Origin: an uncultured Paracoccaceae bacterium
Lineage (GTDB): Bacteria; Pseudomonadota; Alphaproteobacteria; Rhodobacterales; Rhodobacteraceae
Length of the DNA: 64,000 nt
Direction of reading: 5' to 3'
Assembly: GCA_947501355.1 (NCBI GenBank)
Contig: CANMVA010000001.1
Coordinates: forward strand, 186,001 to 250,000
In this document: one piece after another, positions 33,158 through 42,163 of the stretch
Layout of the letters: each line of letters opens with the position of its first letter
How positions within the stretch are numbered: position 1 is the stretch's first letter
Made by a program: the position numbers and the translations under genes
Notes under the pieces: model-generated
Seen by the model: the letters and a program-made list of their open reading frames with translations, nothing else
Databases searched by the model: none
Told to the model about the DNA's origin: nothing

Positions 33158-34422
33158 GCGATCTGCTAGCGCGCCGCGAAAGGCTGCTGGGCCCGAACGT
33201 GCCGACCTTCTACGAGGACCCGGTGCATATCGTGCGCGGCGAAGGCGTTTGGCTATGGGATGCGGACGGGCACAAGTATCTCGATTGCTATAATAACGTG
33301 CCGCATGTGGGCCATTGCCACCCGCATGTGGTGGAGGCGATTGCCCGGCAGGCGTCGGTTCTGAACACCCATACGCGGTATCTGCATGAGGGCATTCTGG
33401 ATTATGCGGATCGGCTGACCGCTACTTTGAGCCACGATCTGGATCAGATGATCATGGTCTGCACAGGGTCAGAGGCGAATGACATCGCACTGCGGATGGC
33501 GCAGGCCGTGACCGGAAAAACCGGGTTTATCGCCACGGACAACACCTATCACGGCAACACGCTGGCGACCTCGCAATTGTCGACGCGGCGTCCTCCGATC
33601 GGGGGATATCCGGAGCATATTCGGTTGGTGCCTGCGCCTGATACGGTGCGGCCAGTGGGTGGAACGTTGGAGGGGCAGGCGGAGGCATTTGCAGAGAATG
33701 TCGCGCGGGCGATTACGGAGTTGGAAGCCGCGGGCTGCGGGTTTGCGGGGTTCATGTTGTGCCCGACCTTTGCCAATGAAGGGTTTCCGGCGTTGGCGCC
33801 GGGGTTCTTGGATCGCACGGTCGAGGTGATCCGTGAGGCGGGTGGTCTGATCCTTTGCGATGAGGTGCAGCCTGGGTTCGGACGCATTGGCGAGGCGTTC
33901 TGGGGCCATGACTGGCTGGGCTTTGCGCCCGATGTCGTCACCATTGGCAAGCCGATGGCCAACGGGCATCCGGCGGCGGCGGTTGTTGCGCGACCTGACG
34001 TGATGGGGGCGTTTCGCACGGCGTTTGGATACTTCAACACCTTCGGCGGCAACCCCGTGAGCTGTGCTGCGGCGATGGCAACGCTGGACGTGATCGAGGA
34101 TGAAGCTTTGCAGGAGAATGCGCGCGTTGTCGGGGCGCATGCGTTGGCGCGATTGCGGGCGATAGAGCATCCGTTGAAGGCGGAGGCACGAGGCTTGGGG
34201 CTGTTCTTTGGGATCGAGTTTGTTGAGGCGGATGGGACGCCTGCGACGGACTTCACGGCTGGGATTGTCGAGAGGTTGAAAGCGCGCGGCATTCTGTTGA
34301 ACCGGATCGGGCGGGCGATGAACACGCTGAAGATGCGCCCTCCGATGCCGTTCGGGATTGAGCATGCCGATCTGGTGGTTGATACGCTGGAAGACGTTCT
34401 GCAAGAGGATCGCAATGTCTGA
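33154..34422 (+). CDS. class III PLP aminotransferase / phospho-lyase-like
   Basis: A 422-residue class III aminotransferase. It has the segment CYNNVPHVGHCHPHVVEAI, the Asp of ILCDEVQPGFGRIGEAFW and the PLP lysine in TIGKPMANGHPAAAVVA. The family covers omega-amino acid transaminases, alanine-glyoxylate transaminases (AGXT2-like) and ethanolamine-phosphate/phosphohydroxylysine phospho-lyases. The overlapping kinase-like gene downstream suggests the phospho-lyase subgroup, in which a kinase makes the phosphorylated amine. ATGA overlap with arfB upstream and an 8-bp overlap with the kinase gene show tight coupling. Confidence 0.87.
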   Translation: MSDLLARRERLLGPNVPTFYEDPVHIVRGEGVWLWDADGHKYLDCYNNVPHVGHCHPHVVEAIARQASVLNTHTRYLHEGILDYADRLTATLSHDLDQMIMVCTGSEANDIALRMAQAVTGKTGFIATDNTYHGNTLATSQLSTRRPPIGGYPEHIRLVPAPDTVRPVGGTLEGQAEAFAENVARAITELEAAGCGFAGFMLCPTFANEGFPALAPGFLDRTVEVIREAGGLILCDEVQPGFGRIGEAFWGHDWLGFAPDVVTIGKPMANGHPAAAVVARPDVMGAFRTAFGYFNTFGGNPVSCAAAMATLDVIEDEALQENARVVGAHALARLRAIEHPLKAEARGLGLFFGIEFVEADGTPATDFTAGIVERLKARGILLNRIGRAMNTLKMRPPMPFGIEHADLVVDTLEDVLQEDRNV

Positions 34423-35350
34423 CCTGACCGATCTGGCGGCTGAGATTTGCACGGCTTGGGGACCGCTTGCGCAAGCCCCGAAGCTAATCGTGAACCGCGA
34501 GAATGCGGTGTTCGAGGTGCATCTTGCCTCGGGCGCGCGCGGGGCGCTGCGCCTGCATCGTGTGGGGTATCAGACTGCCGACAGCATCCTGTCAGAGCTG
34601 CGTTGGACGGAGCGGCTGGCCGAGGTGGGCTTTGCCTGCCCAGTGCCGTTGCGGACATCGGACGGGGCACTGACCGTTCAAGTGGACGGCGCGCCGATGG
34701 CGTCGATGATCGGCTGGATCGACGCGGAACCGATTGCAGATATAAACAACGAGGACGGGCCAGAGCCGCCGCTTTATCACGCTGTTGGCGCGCTGATCGG
34801 TGAGCTTCACAACCGCACGGATGAGATTGATCAGGCCGGAATTACGCGGCCCTTCTGGTCGCGTGAGACGCTGCTAGGGGAGACGCCGATCTGGGGATGT
34901 TTTTGGGACAATCCGGCGCTGACGTCTGAGGAGAGAGCGCTCCTTCAGGACGCGCGAGCGAAAGCGGACGAGGCTTTATCCTCGCTGAGCGAGCCGGATA
35001 TCGGCCTGATCCATGCGGATTTGTTACAGGAAAACATCCTGCATCGCGATGGCGCGCTTTGGTTGATCGACTTTGACGATGCGGGGTTTGGCTACCGCCT
35101 TTACGATCTGGGAACGGCGCTGATTCAGCATGTCTATGATCCGCGATATGCAGCGTTTTGCGATGCCTTGCGTCGTGGGTATGAAGAGGCGCGCGAGGTT
35201 GAGGTGCGCCACGAAGACCTGCAACTCTTCACCTTGCTGCGCGGGTTTGCTTCTTGCGGATGGATCATCAGCCGCGCGGCAGCGGACGACCCGATCCACC
35301 GAGCTTATGCAGACCGCGCCGTGATGCTGGCGCGGGAATTCATTGGTTAG
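34415..35350 (+). CDS. APH-family phosphotransferase
   Basis: A 311-residue kinase of the aminoglycoside/choline/homoserine kinase type. The Brenner motif is HADLLQENIL and the metal-binding Asp is in IDFDDAGFGYRLYDLG. In bacteria and animals such kinases pair with class III phospho-lyases to break down hydroxylysine or ethanolamine phosphate, which is the best guess for this pair. It starts inside the aminotransferase gene. Its end overlaps pncB by 4 bp at TTAG (35347-35350). Confidence 0.85.
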   Translation: MSDLTDLAAEICTAWGPLAQAPKLIVNRENAVFEVHLASGARGALRLHRVGYQTADSILSELRWTERLAEVGFACPVPLRTSDGALTVQVDGAPMASMIGWIDAEPIADINNEDGPEPPLYHAVGALIGELHNRTDEIDQAGITRPFWSRETLLGETPIWGCFWDNPALTSEERALLQDARAKADEALSSLSEPDIGLIHADLLQENILHRDGALWLIDFDDAGFGYRLYDLGTALIQHVYDPRYAAFCDALRRGYEEAREVEVRHEDLQLFTLLRGFASCGWIISRAAADDPIHRAYADRAVMLAREFIG

Positions 35351-36639
35351 ACCAACACCTCGGACGCTTCCTGTGCACCGACGCCGAAGACCCGTTTATA
35401 GCGTTCGATCTCGGAGGCGGGGCCCATGGCTTTATTCGGGTTGTCCGACAGTTTGACGGTGGGTTTGCCATTGGCCGAGACGGCCTTGCAGACCAGCGAG
35501 AAGGGCGACAGCGCGTCGTTCGGGACGAGGCCGCGGAAGTCGTTTGTCAGTAAGGTGCCCCAGCCGAAAGACACTTTCACACGTCCAGCGAACTGCTTTT
35601 GCAACTCGATCACTTTGGCGACGTCCAATCCGTCCGAGAAGATGACAAGTTTCTGCGTCGGGTCTTCACCGCGCGATTTCCACCAGCTGATTGCTGTTTC
35701 GGCAGCGGTCGCCGGGTCGCCACTATCCACGCGAATGCCAGTCCATCCGGCGAGCCAATCCGGCGCATCTTCGAGGAAACCCTTGGTGCCGTAGGTGTCG
35801 GGCAGGATGACGCGGAGGTTGCCGTCGTGTTCTTCATGCCAATCGGCGAGGACTTTGTAGGGGGCGTGGCGCAGGGCCTCGTCATCCTCGGCCAGCGCGG
35901 AATAGACCATGGGAAGTTCGTGGGCGTTGGTGCCAATCGCCTCCATCTCGCGGCGCATGGCGATGAGGCAGTTGGAGGTGCCAACGAACTTGTCGCCCAG
36001 CCCTTCCTGCATCGCCTGCACGCACCAATCCTGCCAGAGGAAGGAATGCCTGCGGCGGGTGCCGAAATCAGCGATGCGCAGGTCGGGCACTTCGCGGAGA
36101 GCTTCGACTTTCTCCCACAGTTTGGTCATGGCGCGGGCGTAGAGGACCTGAAGCTCGAACTTGCCCATGTCTTTGAGGACGGCGCGACCACGCAGCTCCA
36201 TCAGCACGGCGAGAGCTGGGATTTCCCAAAGCATGACCTCGGGCCAAGCGCCTTCGAAGGTCAACTCATACTGGCCGTCGCGCTTTTCAAGATGGTAGGG
36301 CGGCAGGCGCAGGCCCTCAAACCACTCCATGAAATCGGGGCGGAACATCTGGCGTTTGCCGTAGAAGGTGTTGCCGCGCAGCCATGTGCTTTCGCCACGG
36401 GCGAGCGAGAGGGAGCGGATGTGGTCGAGCTGTTCGCGTAATTCGCCTTCATCAATCAACTCGGCCAGCTTGATGTGCTTGGAGCGGTTGATGAGACTGA
36501 ATGTGACGTGGGTGTCGGGCTTGTTGCGGAAGACCGACTGGCACATCAGCAGCTTGTAGAAATCGGTGTCGATCAGCGAGCGGACGATCGGGTCGATCTT
36601 CCACTGACGGTTATAGGCGCGGGTGGCGATATCAACCAT
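35347..36639 (-). CDS. pncB: nicotinate phosphoribosyltransferase
   Basis: Joins nicotinate and PRPP to nicotinate mononucleotide in NAD salvage. 430 residues. Key family blocks are SLIDTDFYKLLMCQSVFRN at the N terminus, FGTRRRHSFLWQDWCVQAM, FVGTSNCLIAMRREMEAIGTNAHELPMVYSAL, and GIRVDSGDP with FSDGLDVAKVIELQ. The His in GTRRRHS is the usual phosphorylated residue of this family. The start at 36639 lies 8 bp inside the pncA 3' end, so the two form an operon pncA-pncB. Confidence 0.96.
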   Translation of the reverse strand: MVDIATRAYNRQWKIDPIVRSLIDTDFYKLLMCQSVFRNKPDTHVTFSLINRSKHIKLAELIDEGELREQLDHIRSLSLARGESTWLRGNTFYGKRQMFRPDFMEWFEGLRLPPYHLEKRDGQYELTFEGAWPEVMLWEIPALAVLMELRGRAVLKDMGKFELQVLYARAMTKLWEKVEALREVPDLRIADFGTRRRHSFLWQDWCVQAMQEGLGDKFVGTSNCLIAMRREMEAIGTNAHELPMVYSALAEDDEALRHAPYKVLADWHEEHDGNLRVILPDTYGTKGFLEDAPDWLAGWTGIRVDSGDPATAAETAISWWKSRGEDPTQKLVIFSDGLDVAKVIELQKQFAGRVKVSFGWGTLLTNDFRGLVPNDALSPFSLVCKAVSANGKPTVKLSDNPNKAMGPASEIERYKRVFGVGAQEASEVLV

Positions 36640-37243
36640 GTTTGAGTTTTACTCCGGCAGCGCGCATCTGATCGAGGGCGGTTTGTAGGGATCCGTCAAG
36701 GTCGATGCCGCGGCAGGCGGTTAGATCGACGGTGACTTTGAAGTCGAGGCCCGCTGCATCCAGCGCTGAATAGGCGACGCAGAAATCGGTGGCGAGGCCG
36801 ACGAGGGTGAGCGTGTCGATCTCGCGGCTGCGCAGGTAGCCTTCGAGCCCGGTCGGCGTGGTTTTGTCGTTCTCGAAGAACGCGGAATAGCTGTCGATCT
36901 GGGAGCGGAAGCCTTTGCGGATAATCATATCCGCTGGGTCGATGTTGAGACCCTTGTGGAAGGCCGCGCCGCCCGACCCCTGAACGCAGTGAACAGGCCA
37001 CAGGACCTGCTTGCCATAGGGCATGTCGATCAGATCATAGGGGAGCTTGCCTGCATGGCTTGACGCAAAGGAGCTGTGACCCGCGGGGTGCCAATCTTGC
37101 GTGAAGATGCACGCAGCGAAGTCGGGCAGCATCGCGTTGATCGGGGCGACAACGGCGTCGCCATCAGTGACAGCCAGCGCACCGCCGGGGCAGAAATCGT
37201 TCTGAACGTCGATGACGATCAGCGCCTCATTGGCTGGTCGCAT
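36632..37243 (-). CDS. pncA: nicotinamidase
   Basis: Deamidates nicotinamide to nicotinate, feeding PncB. 203 residues of the isochorismatase-like fold. The catalytic triad candidates are Asp in VIDVQNDFCPGG, Lys in IIRKGFRSQ and Cys in LATDFCVAYSAL. The metal site is DWHPAGHSSFA. An adjacent N-terminal segment is of normal length. The operon start with AGGAGA precedes the ATG. It is divergent from trhO across 87 bp. Confidence 0.96.
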   Translation of the reverse strand: MRPANEALIVIDVQNDFCPGGALAVTDGDAVVAPINAMLPDFAACIFTQDWHPAGHSSFASSHAGKLPYDLIDMPYGKQVLWPVHCVQGSGGAAFHKGLNIDPADMIIRKGFRSQIDSYSAFFENDKTTPTGLEGYLRSREIDTLTLVGLATDFCVAYSALDAAGLDFKVTVDLTACRGIDLDGSLQTALDQMRAAGVKLKHG

Positions 37244-37330
37244 GGCTTTTCTCCTGTGACGTTAGATGGGTAGGCCAGTGCGACGGGGCGCGTCAATGGC
37301 TGCACTTGCTTTGCGGGCCTGCGCGGCGGT

Positions 37331-38245
37331 ATGTCCCCGCGCATGTATACGATTGCAGCCCTCTATCACTTCACCCGGTTTGACGACCCTGCGGCTTTGC
37401 GCGCGGGGCTGCTGGAGGCGACGGCGGCCTATGGGATCACCGGCACGCTTTTGCTGGCGCGCGAGGGGATCAACGGGACGATTGCGGGATCTCGGGCAGG
37501 GGTTGATGCGATCCTTGAGGTGATCCGGGGGCTGCCGGGATGTGCCGATCTGGAGTGGAAAGAGAGCACATCCGCTGAGCCGCCGTTCGGGCGCATGAAG
37601 GTGCGGTTGAAGAAAGAGATTGTGACGATGGGGCAGCCGGACGTTGATCCGACGGCCTCAGTCGGGCGCTATGTTGAGCCTAGCGAATGGAACGATCTGA
37701 TCGCCTCTGACGATGTCGCGGTGATCGACACGCGCAACGACTATGAGGTTGCGATTGGCACGTTTGATGGTGCGATTGATCCGGAAACCAAGTCTTTCGG
37801 AGAGTTCCCGGCGTGGTGGGAGGCGAATAAGGATCGGTTCCACAATAAGCGCGTGGCGATGTTCTGCACAGGTGGGATTCGGTGTGAGAAGTCGACGAAT
37901 TACCTAATGTCGCAAGGGGTCGAGGAGGTGTTCCACCTCAAGGGTGGCATCCTGAAATACCTAGAAGATGTTCCGGCGGAGGAAAGTGCCTGGCAAGGCG
38001 AATGCTTTGTCTTTGACGGGCGTGTGTCTGTCGGGCACGGGCTGCAAGAAGGACCGCATGTGTTGTGCCATGCGTGCCGCCGTCCGTTGCTGCCGGAGGA
38101 CACGAAACGCGCGGCGTATGAGCCGGGCGTGTCATGTCATCACTGCGTTGAGGAAACCTCAGAAGCGGACAAGGCGCGCTTTCGCGAACGGCAGAAGCAG
38201 ATCGCCTTGTCCAAGGCGCGCGGCGAGAAGCATCTCGGCGCTTAG
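37331..38245 (+). CDS. trhO: tRNA uridine(34) hydroxylase, rhodanese family
   Basis: Oxygen-dependent TrhO (YceA) that hydroxylates U34 of tRNAs on the way to cmo5U-type modifications. 304 residues with an N-terminal ferredoxin-like domain (GREGINGTIAG-type segment: LLAREGINGTIAGSRAGVD) and a rhodanese domain with the catalytic Cys at about residue 179 (FCTGGIRCEKSTNYL). Zinc-like Cys pairs at the C terminus are CHACRRPLL and CHHC. Starts at 37331 or 37343 are both plausible. It ends at TTAG shared with the ABC ATPase gene. Confidence 0.93.
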   Translation: MSPRMYTIAALYHFTRFDDPAALRAGLLEATAAYGITGTLLLAREGINGTIAGSRAGVDAILEVIRGLPGCADLEWKESTSAEPPFGRMKVRLKKEIVTMGQPDVDPTASVGRYVEPSEWNDLIASDDVAVIDTRNDYEVAIGTFDGAIDPETKSFGEFPAWWEANKDRFHNKRVAMFCTGGIRCEKSTNYLMSQGVEEVFHLKGGILKYLEDVPAEESAWQGECFVFDGRVSVGHGLQEGPHVLCHACRRPLLPEDTKRAAYEPGVSCHHCVEETSEADKARFRERQKQIALSKARGEKHLGA

Positions 38246-39303
38246 GCGGCGCGGTCGTCGTGTTCGGGCGCGATGACGGGGACCAAGGCGCGCACGAGGT
38301 CTTGCATGTGCAATAGCCCGATCTGTTTGCCATCCTTCATCACACGGTAATGCTTGGTCGTGTCACCGCCGGACATGGCGATGACCGATTCCAGATTTGC
38401 GTCTGCCTCCACATCCCCGGAGATATCGACACCGGCGGTCGTGGTTGCGTCCATGACAGAGCGGACGCGCAGCACGCGGGCGCGGTTGATGTCGCTGATG
38501 AAGTCCATGATGTAAGGATCGTTCGGGTTCAGCAGAATTTCCTGCGGTTCACCCTGCTGCACGATGGCGCCGTCTTTCAGGATCACGAGGTGATCGGCGA
38601 GCTTCAGAGCCTCGTCGAGATCGTGTGTGATAAAGACGATGGTCTTGTGCAGCTCGCGTTGCAGCTCTAGCAGAAGATCTTGCATGTCCGTGCGGATCAG
38701 CGGATCGAGGGCGGAGAACGCCTCGTCCATCAGCATGATCTCGGAGTCAGAGGCGAGTGCGCGGGCGATGCCGACGCGTTGCTGCATACCGCCTGAAAGC
38801 TGATTGGGATATTTGTCCTCGTAACCCTCCAGACCCACGCGCTTCAGCCATTTGCGACCTTCCTTATCGGCGGACGCTGCATCCTCGCCGCGCACGCGCC
38901 GAGCCATGCCAGCGTTTTGCAGAACCGTGCGATGTGGGAAGAGGGCAAACTTCTGGAAGACCATCGACATGGTGTTCTGGCGAAGGGTGTGAAGCTTCTT
39001 CTCGCCATAGGCCAACACGTCTTCGCCATCGACAAGGATTTCACCATCGGTGGGCTCAATGAGACGGTTCAGGTGGCGGATCAGCGTCGACTTGCCCGAG
39101 CCGGAGAGGCCCATGATCACCGTGATCTCTCCTTCCTGCATGTCCACGTTGATGTCCTGCAGACCCAGCACGTGACCGTGTTGGTCGAGCAGTTCAGGCT
39201 TGCCCAGACCGTCTTTGACATTGGTCAGCGCCTCTTTCGGCTTGGCCCCGAAGATTTTGTAGAGGCCCCGGATCGAGACTTTGATTTTGGATGTATCGGT
39301 CAT
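38242..39303 (-). CDS. quaternary-amine ABC transporter ATPase (ProV/ChoV-like)
   Basis: A 353-residue ATPase of the glycine betaine/choline uptake family. Walker A is GLSGSGKSTLIRHLNRL, the signature is LSGGMQQRVGIARAL and Walker B is EIMLMDEAFSALDPL. A short C-terminal CBS-like region (MDATTTAGVDISGDVEADANLES to the end) may sense ionic strength, as in OpuA-type transporters. It is the last gene of the transporter operon behind the permease and binding protein. Confidence 0.93.
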   Translation of the reverse strand: MTDTSKIKVSIRGLYKIFGAKPKEALTNVKDGLGKPELLDQHGHVLGLQDINVDMQEGEITVIMGLSGSGKSTLIRHLNRLIEPTDGEILVDGEDVLAYGEKKLHTLRQNTMSMVFQKFALFPHRTVLQNAGMARRVRGEDAASADKEGRKWLKRVGLEGYEDKYPNQLSGGMQQRVGIARALASDSEIMLMDEAFSALDPLIRTDMQDLLLELQRELHKTIVFITHDLDEALKLADHLVILKDGAIVQQGEPQEILLNPNDPYIMDFISDINRARVLRVRSVMDATTTAGVDISGDVEADANLESVIAMSGGDTTKHYRVMKDGKQIGLLHMQDLVRALVPVIAPEHDDRAA

Positions 39304-39309
39304 GGTCTC

Positions 39310-40368
39310 TTACTTTTCGCTGGCGTTGATGCGGCCAAGGGCGGCTTTGGTCGAGCGGTCCAGAAGGACCGCCAGAAGGACGATGCAGAAGCCGGACACA
39401 AGGCCCACACCCAGCTCAAGGTTGTTGATGCCGCGCAGAACCAGCACACCCAGACCGGGGGCTGACACGAGCGAGGCGATAACGACCATGGCAAGGCTCA
39501 TCATGATGGTCTGGTTGATGCCCGCCATGATGTTCGGGAGCGCCAACGGGATTTGGACGCCGGTCAGCTTTTGCCAGGAGTTCATACCGAACGCGTCAGC
39601 AGCTTCGATCACGTCCTTGTCGACCAGACGGATGCCGAGGTCAGTGAGACGGATCACCGGAACGATGGCGTAAAGGATGATGGCGATGCCGTAGAGCTTG
39701 GATTCCGTGACTGAGAACAGGAAGATCAGCGGGATCAGATAGACAAAGGTTGGTAGCGTTTGCAGCATGTCGAGGATCGGGATCGTGATCCTTTGCATGG
39801 TGTTGCTTTTCGACATGGCGATGCCGATGGGCACGCCCAAGGCCACGCAGAATATCGTGCAGACGAAGATGATCGACAGCGTTTGGATCGCGTAATTGTA
39901 GTGGTCGATGAACGCCATGAAGAGGAACGAACCGGTCACGAGGGCCAGTACCGACCACGAGCGTGAAGCGTAATAGGTCAGCAGCATCAGCAGCGGGATC
40001 ATGATGAACCACGGGGTCGCCTGAAAGCCCGCAAGGGAGGCATCCAGCAACCAGCTGAGCGGTTGGGTCAGCGGATCAAGCACGACCTTCATGCCGTCTT
40101 TGACGTTCAGAAATGCTTCCTCAACGGCGCTGGTCATGTCGCGCGTGCGCGGGACGGAGCCGCAGGATTTGTGCAACACGTCCAAGGACGGGAACGGGGT
40201 CTCAAGAAGCGGGGTCGCTTCGGCAACAGCCTCTGCCCCGTCTGCGTCACCGCCGCCGTTATTGGCCTGCGCCAAGAGCTCGGCCATTGTCATCGGTCCG
40301 CCTGTATCTTCCGTCGCGCACCAGTCGCTCAACCCGAGCGTTTTGAAAATTCCGTCATAGATCGCCAT
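39310..40368 (-). CDS. quaternary-amine ABC transporter permease (ProW/ChoW-like)
   Basis: A 352-residue permease. The N-terminal 100 residues are cytoplasmic and poorly conserved. The membrane domain has about seven hydrophobic segments and the family signature block MLQTLPTFVYLIPLIFLFSV and IRLVDKDVIEAADAFGMNSWQKLTGVQIPLALPNIMAGINQTIMMSLAMVVIASLV, which includes the EAA-like coupling loop. It lies 6 bp before the ATPase gene, so the operon order is binding protein, permease, ATPase. Confidence 0.93.
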   Translation of the reverse strand: MAIYDGIFKTLGLSDWCATEDTGGPMTMAELLAQANNGGGDADGAEAVAEATPLLETPFPSLDVLHKSCGSVPRTRDMTSAVEEAFLNVKDGMKVVLDPLTQPLSWLLDASLAGFQATPWFIMIPLLMLLTYYASRSWSVLALVTGSFLFMAFIDHYNYAIQTLSIIFVCTIFCVALGVPIGIAMSKSNTMQRITIPILDMLQTLPTFVYLIPLIFLFSVTESKLYGIAIILYAIVPVIRLTDLGIRLVDKDVIEAADAFGMNSWQKLTGVQIPLALPNIMAGINQTIMMSLAMVVIASLVSAPGLGVLVLRGINNLELGVGLVSGFCIVLLAVLLDRSTKAALGRINASEK

Positions 40369-40401
40369 GTGTCACCGTCTTGCCCTGTTGCGGGCGTCCC
40401 C

Positions 40402-40432
40402 TGAAAAGAAACGGGGCGCTCGTTGGCGCCCC
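40402..40432 (-). terminator. partial terminator between binding-protein and permease genes
   Basis: On the minus strand, GGGGCGC (40432-40426) pairs with GCGCCCC (40419-40413) around a 6-nt loop and is followed by a T-rich GTTTCTTTTCAG run. It lies 16 bp after the binding-protein stop. Such attenuators usually allow more binding protein than permease to be made. Confidence 0.65.
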
Positions 40433-40448
40433 GCTTTGGTTTTGCTGC

Positions 40449-41408
40449 TTACTTGATCAGTGCAGCGAGCTTGCCTTTGGCCTCTTCCGAAATCCAACCG
40501 GACCAGACATCCGAGTTGTTGGAGAGGAAGTAGACAGCCGCTTCTTCAGCGGAGGCGTTGTTGGCTTCCTGCCATGCCAGCACCTCACCCATCTGGGTGT
40601 TGGTGAAGGACACGTTGGACATCAGTGCCGCGATGTCGGGGTTCTCTTCCTGGAAGGTCGTCGTGACAACAGTTTTCACCGGGCCGACAGGGTAGGACGA
40701 CTTGCCCACCTCTTCACATTCGGGGTCGGCGTTACAGGCGTGAACCTCGGGGTTATGCTCGCCCAGATCGACCAGCGTCATCGGGTATTTGCCCAGCACA
40801 GAGGTCGGCGCCCAGTAGTAGCCGATCCAGGGCTCCTGGTTCTCGAAAGCTGCGGCGATGGATGTTGCCATCGTCTCACCAGAGCCGTGCTGGAACACCT
40901 CAAAGCCGTTGCCTTCCAGATCAAACGCCTTGGAGAGCGCTTCGTTGATGTTCTTGCAGCCCCAGCCATCGGGGCAGTTGTGGAAGCGGCTGTCGAGCAG
41001 TTCGGGGTTTGCCAGAACGCCTTCGACCGTCGCCAGTTCGGGATGCGCTTCAACCAGATAGGTCGGGATCCACCAGCCTTCGACGCCGCCATCAGACAGC
41101 ACGTCGCCCAGCGTCACGATGGTGCCGGCTTCCTGCAGGTCGTTGTAGGACGGTGCGCCGTTGATCCACAGCTCGGTCACGATGTCTGGCTTGCCGGTCT
41201 CGGACACGGAGGCCAGCGACGGCACGGTCGAGGACGGCACAACGGTCACGTCGCAGCCATAGCCCTGCTCCATCAAGAACTTGGACACGTTTGTCACAAC
41301 GGCGGCCGAGGCCCAGTTCATCTCGGTGATAGATACCTCACCGCAATCGGCATAAGCAGCGGCGGGTGCCGCAAGACCAAGCGTTGCGGCAACAAGTAAC
41401 TTCTTCAT
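40449..41408 (-). CDS. choline/glycine betaine ABC transporter substrate-binding protein
   Basis: A 319-residue periplasmic binding protein. The signal peptide is MKKLLVAATLGLAAPAAAYA, cut before DCGEV. It belongs to the OpuAC/ChoX-like family: EMNWASAAVVTNVSKFLMEQGYGC, VTELWINGAP, WIPTYLVEAHPELATVEGVL. Aromatic and Trp residues (WNGAP-type, GYYWAPTSV) could form the cation-pi cage for a quaternary ammonium. Its position next to betI favours choline or choline-sulfate import over betaine, but this is not certain. The leader carries a hairpin GCCCGG-TGAGTGT-CCGGGC (41431-41449). Confidence 0.9.
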   Translation of the reverse strand: MKKLLVAATLGLAAPAAAYADCGEVSITEMNWASAAVVTNVSKFLMEQGYGCDVTVVPSSTVPSLASVSETGKPDIVTELWINGAPSYNDLQEAGTIVTLGDVLSDGGVEGWWIPTYLVEAHPELATVEGVLANPELLDSRFHNCPDGWGCKNINEALSKAFDLEGNGFEVFQHGSGETMATSIAAAFENQEPWIGYYWAPTSVLGKYPMTLVDLGEHNPEVHACNADPECEEVGKSSYPVGPVKTVVTTTFQEENPDIAALMSNVSFTNTQMGEVLAWQEANNASAEEAAVYFLSNNSDVWSGWISEEAKGKLAALIK

Positions 41409-41430
41409 AAAGTGTTCTCCCTGTGAACAT

Positions 41431-41449
41431 GCCCGGTGAGTGTCCGGGC
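41431..41449 (-). other. leader hairpin of the ABC binding-protein gene
   Basis: GCCCGG (41431-41436) pairs with CCGGGC (41444-41449) around a 7-nt loop, 22 bp upstream of the binding-protein start. A 7-bp inverted repeat TTTGATT (41452-41458)/AATCAAA (41471-41477) lies just behind it and might be a second regulator site. Confidence 0.35.
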
Positions 41450-41519
41450 TCTTTGATTAGATGTGGTCCCAATCAAAAAGCATCCGATTTCATATTGCAA
41501 CGGGATATCCCTCTTTTTT

Positions 41520-41541
41520 TGATTGACGCGTCAGTCAATAA
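41520..41541. promoter_or_regulatory. BetI-type operator in the divergent promoter
   Basis: ATTGAC (41522-41527) and GTCAAT (41534-41539) form an inverted repeat around GCGTCA, with a nested palindrome TGACGCGTCA. It resembles the ATTGACTGNNCAGTCAAT-type operators of BetI and lies 40 bp before betI, next to the start region of the divergent transporter. A choline-sensing repressor could control both arms from here. Confidence 0.6.
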
Positions 41542-41579
41542 AAAACTAAGGAAGTTTTGAGGGATATTTGGAGGGTGCG

Positions 41580-42158
41580 ATGCCCAAGGTAGGAATGGAG
41601 CCGGTGCGCAGGCTGGCGCTGGTCGATGCCGCAATCACCGAGATCGGATCGCGGGGATCGCTGGATGTGACGGTGACGCAGATCGCGCGGCGCGCGGGCG
41701 TGTCGAGCGCCTTGGCGCATCACTACTTCGGCAGCAAGGAAAACATCCTGACCGCCGCGATGCGCCGGATCCTGTCGATGCTGGGTGATGACTTACGAGC
41801 CGCACAGAAAGGCAAGGAGACCGCGGTCGAGCGTCTGCATGCGATTGTCGCGGCCAGCTTTTCAGAGCGGAATTTCCGACCGGATGTCATTGCGGCATGG
41901 CTCGCCTTTTACGTCAGTGCGCAGACCTCGGATGATGCGCGTCGGCTTTTGAAAGTATATCACGCGCGGCTGCGCTCCAACCTGACCCACGAGTTGCGCC
42001 CGCTGATAGGCGCGCGCGCTGTGCGCGAGGCAGAGACCATCGCAGCGCTGATTGACGGGTTCTACATCCGTCAGGCTTTGCGCGCAGGATCGCCGGATGG
42101 GCAGGCCGCGATCGCAGCGACGTCGGGCTATATCGACCGTTTGTTTGTTCAGGGATAA
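41580..42158 (+). CDS. betI: choline-responsive transcriptional repressor
   Basis: A 192-residue TetR-family repressor. The N-terminal helix-turn-helix is VTVTQIARRAGVSSALAHHYFGSKENIL, and the ligand-binding domain contains the BetI-typical NFRPDVIAAWLAFYVSAQ and LIDGFYIRQAL. BetI releases its operator when choline binds. The ATG at 41580 (MPKVGMEPVRR) has GGAGG 5 bp upstream. It is the first gene of betI-betC-betB-betA, separated from betC by 5 bp. Confidence 0.93.
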   Translation: MPKVGMEPVRRLALVDAAITEIGSRGSLDVTVTQIARRAGVSSALAHHYFGSKENILTAAMRRILSMLGDDLRAAQKGKETAVERLHAIVAASFSERNFRPDVIAAWLAFYVSAQTSDDARRLLKVYHARLRSNLTHELRPLIGARAVREAETIAALIDGFYIRQALRAGSPDGQAAIAATSGYIDRLFVQG

Positions 42159-42163
42159 GTCTA

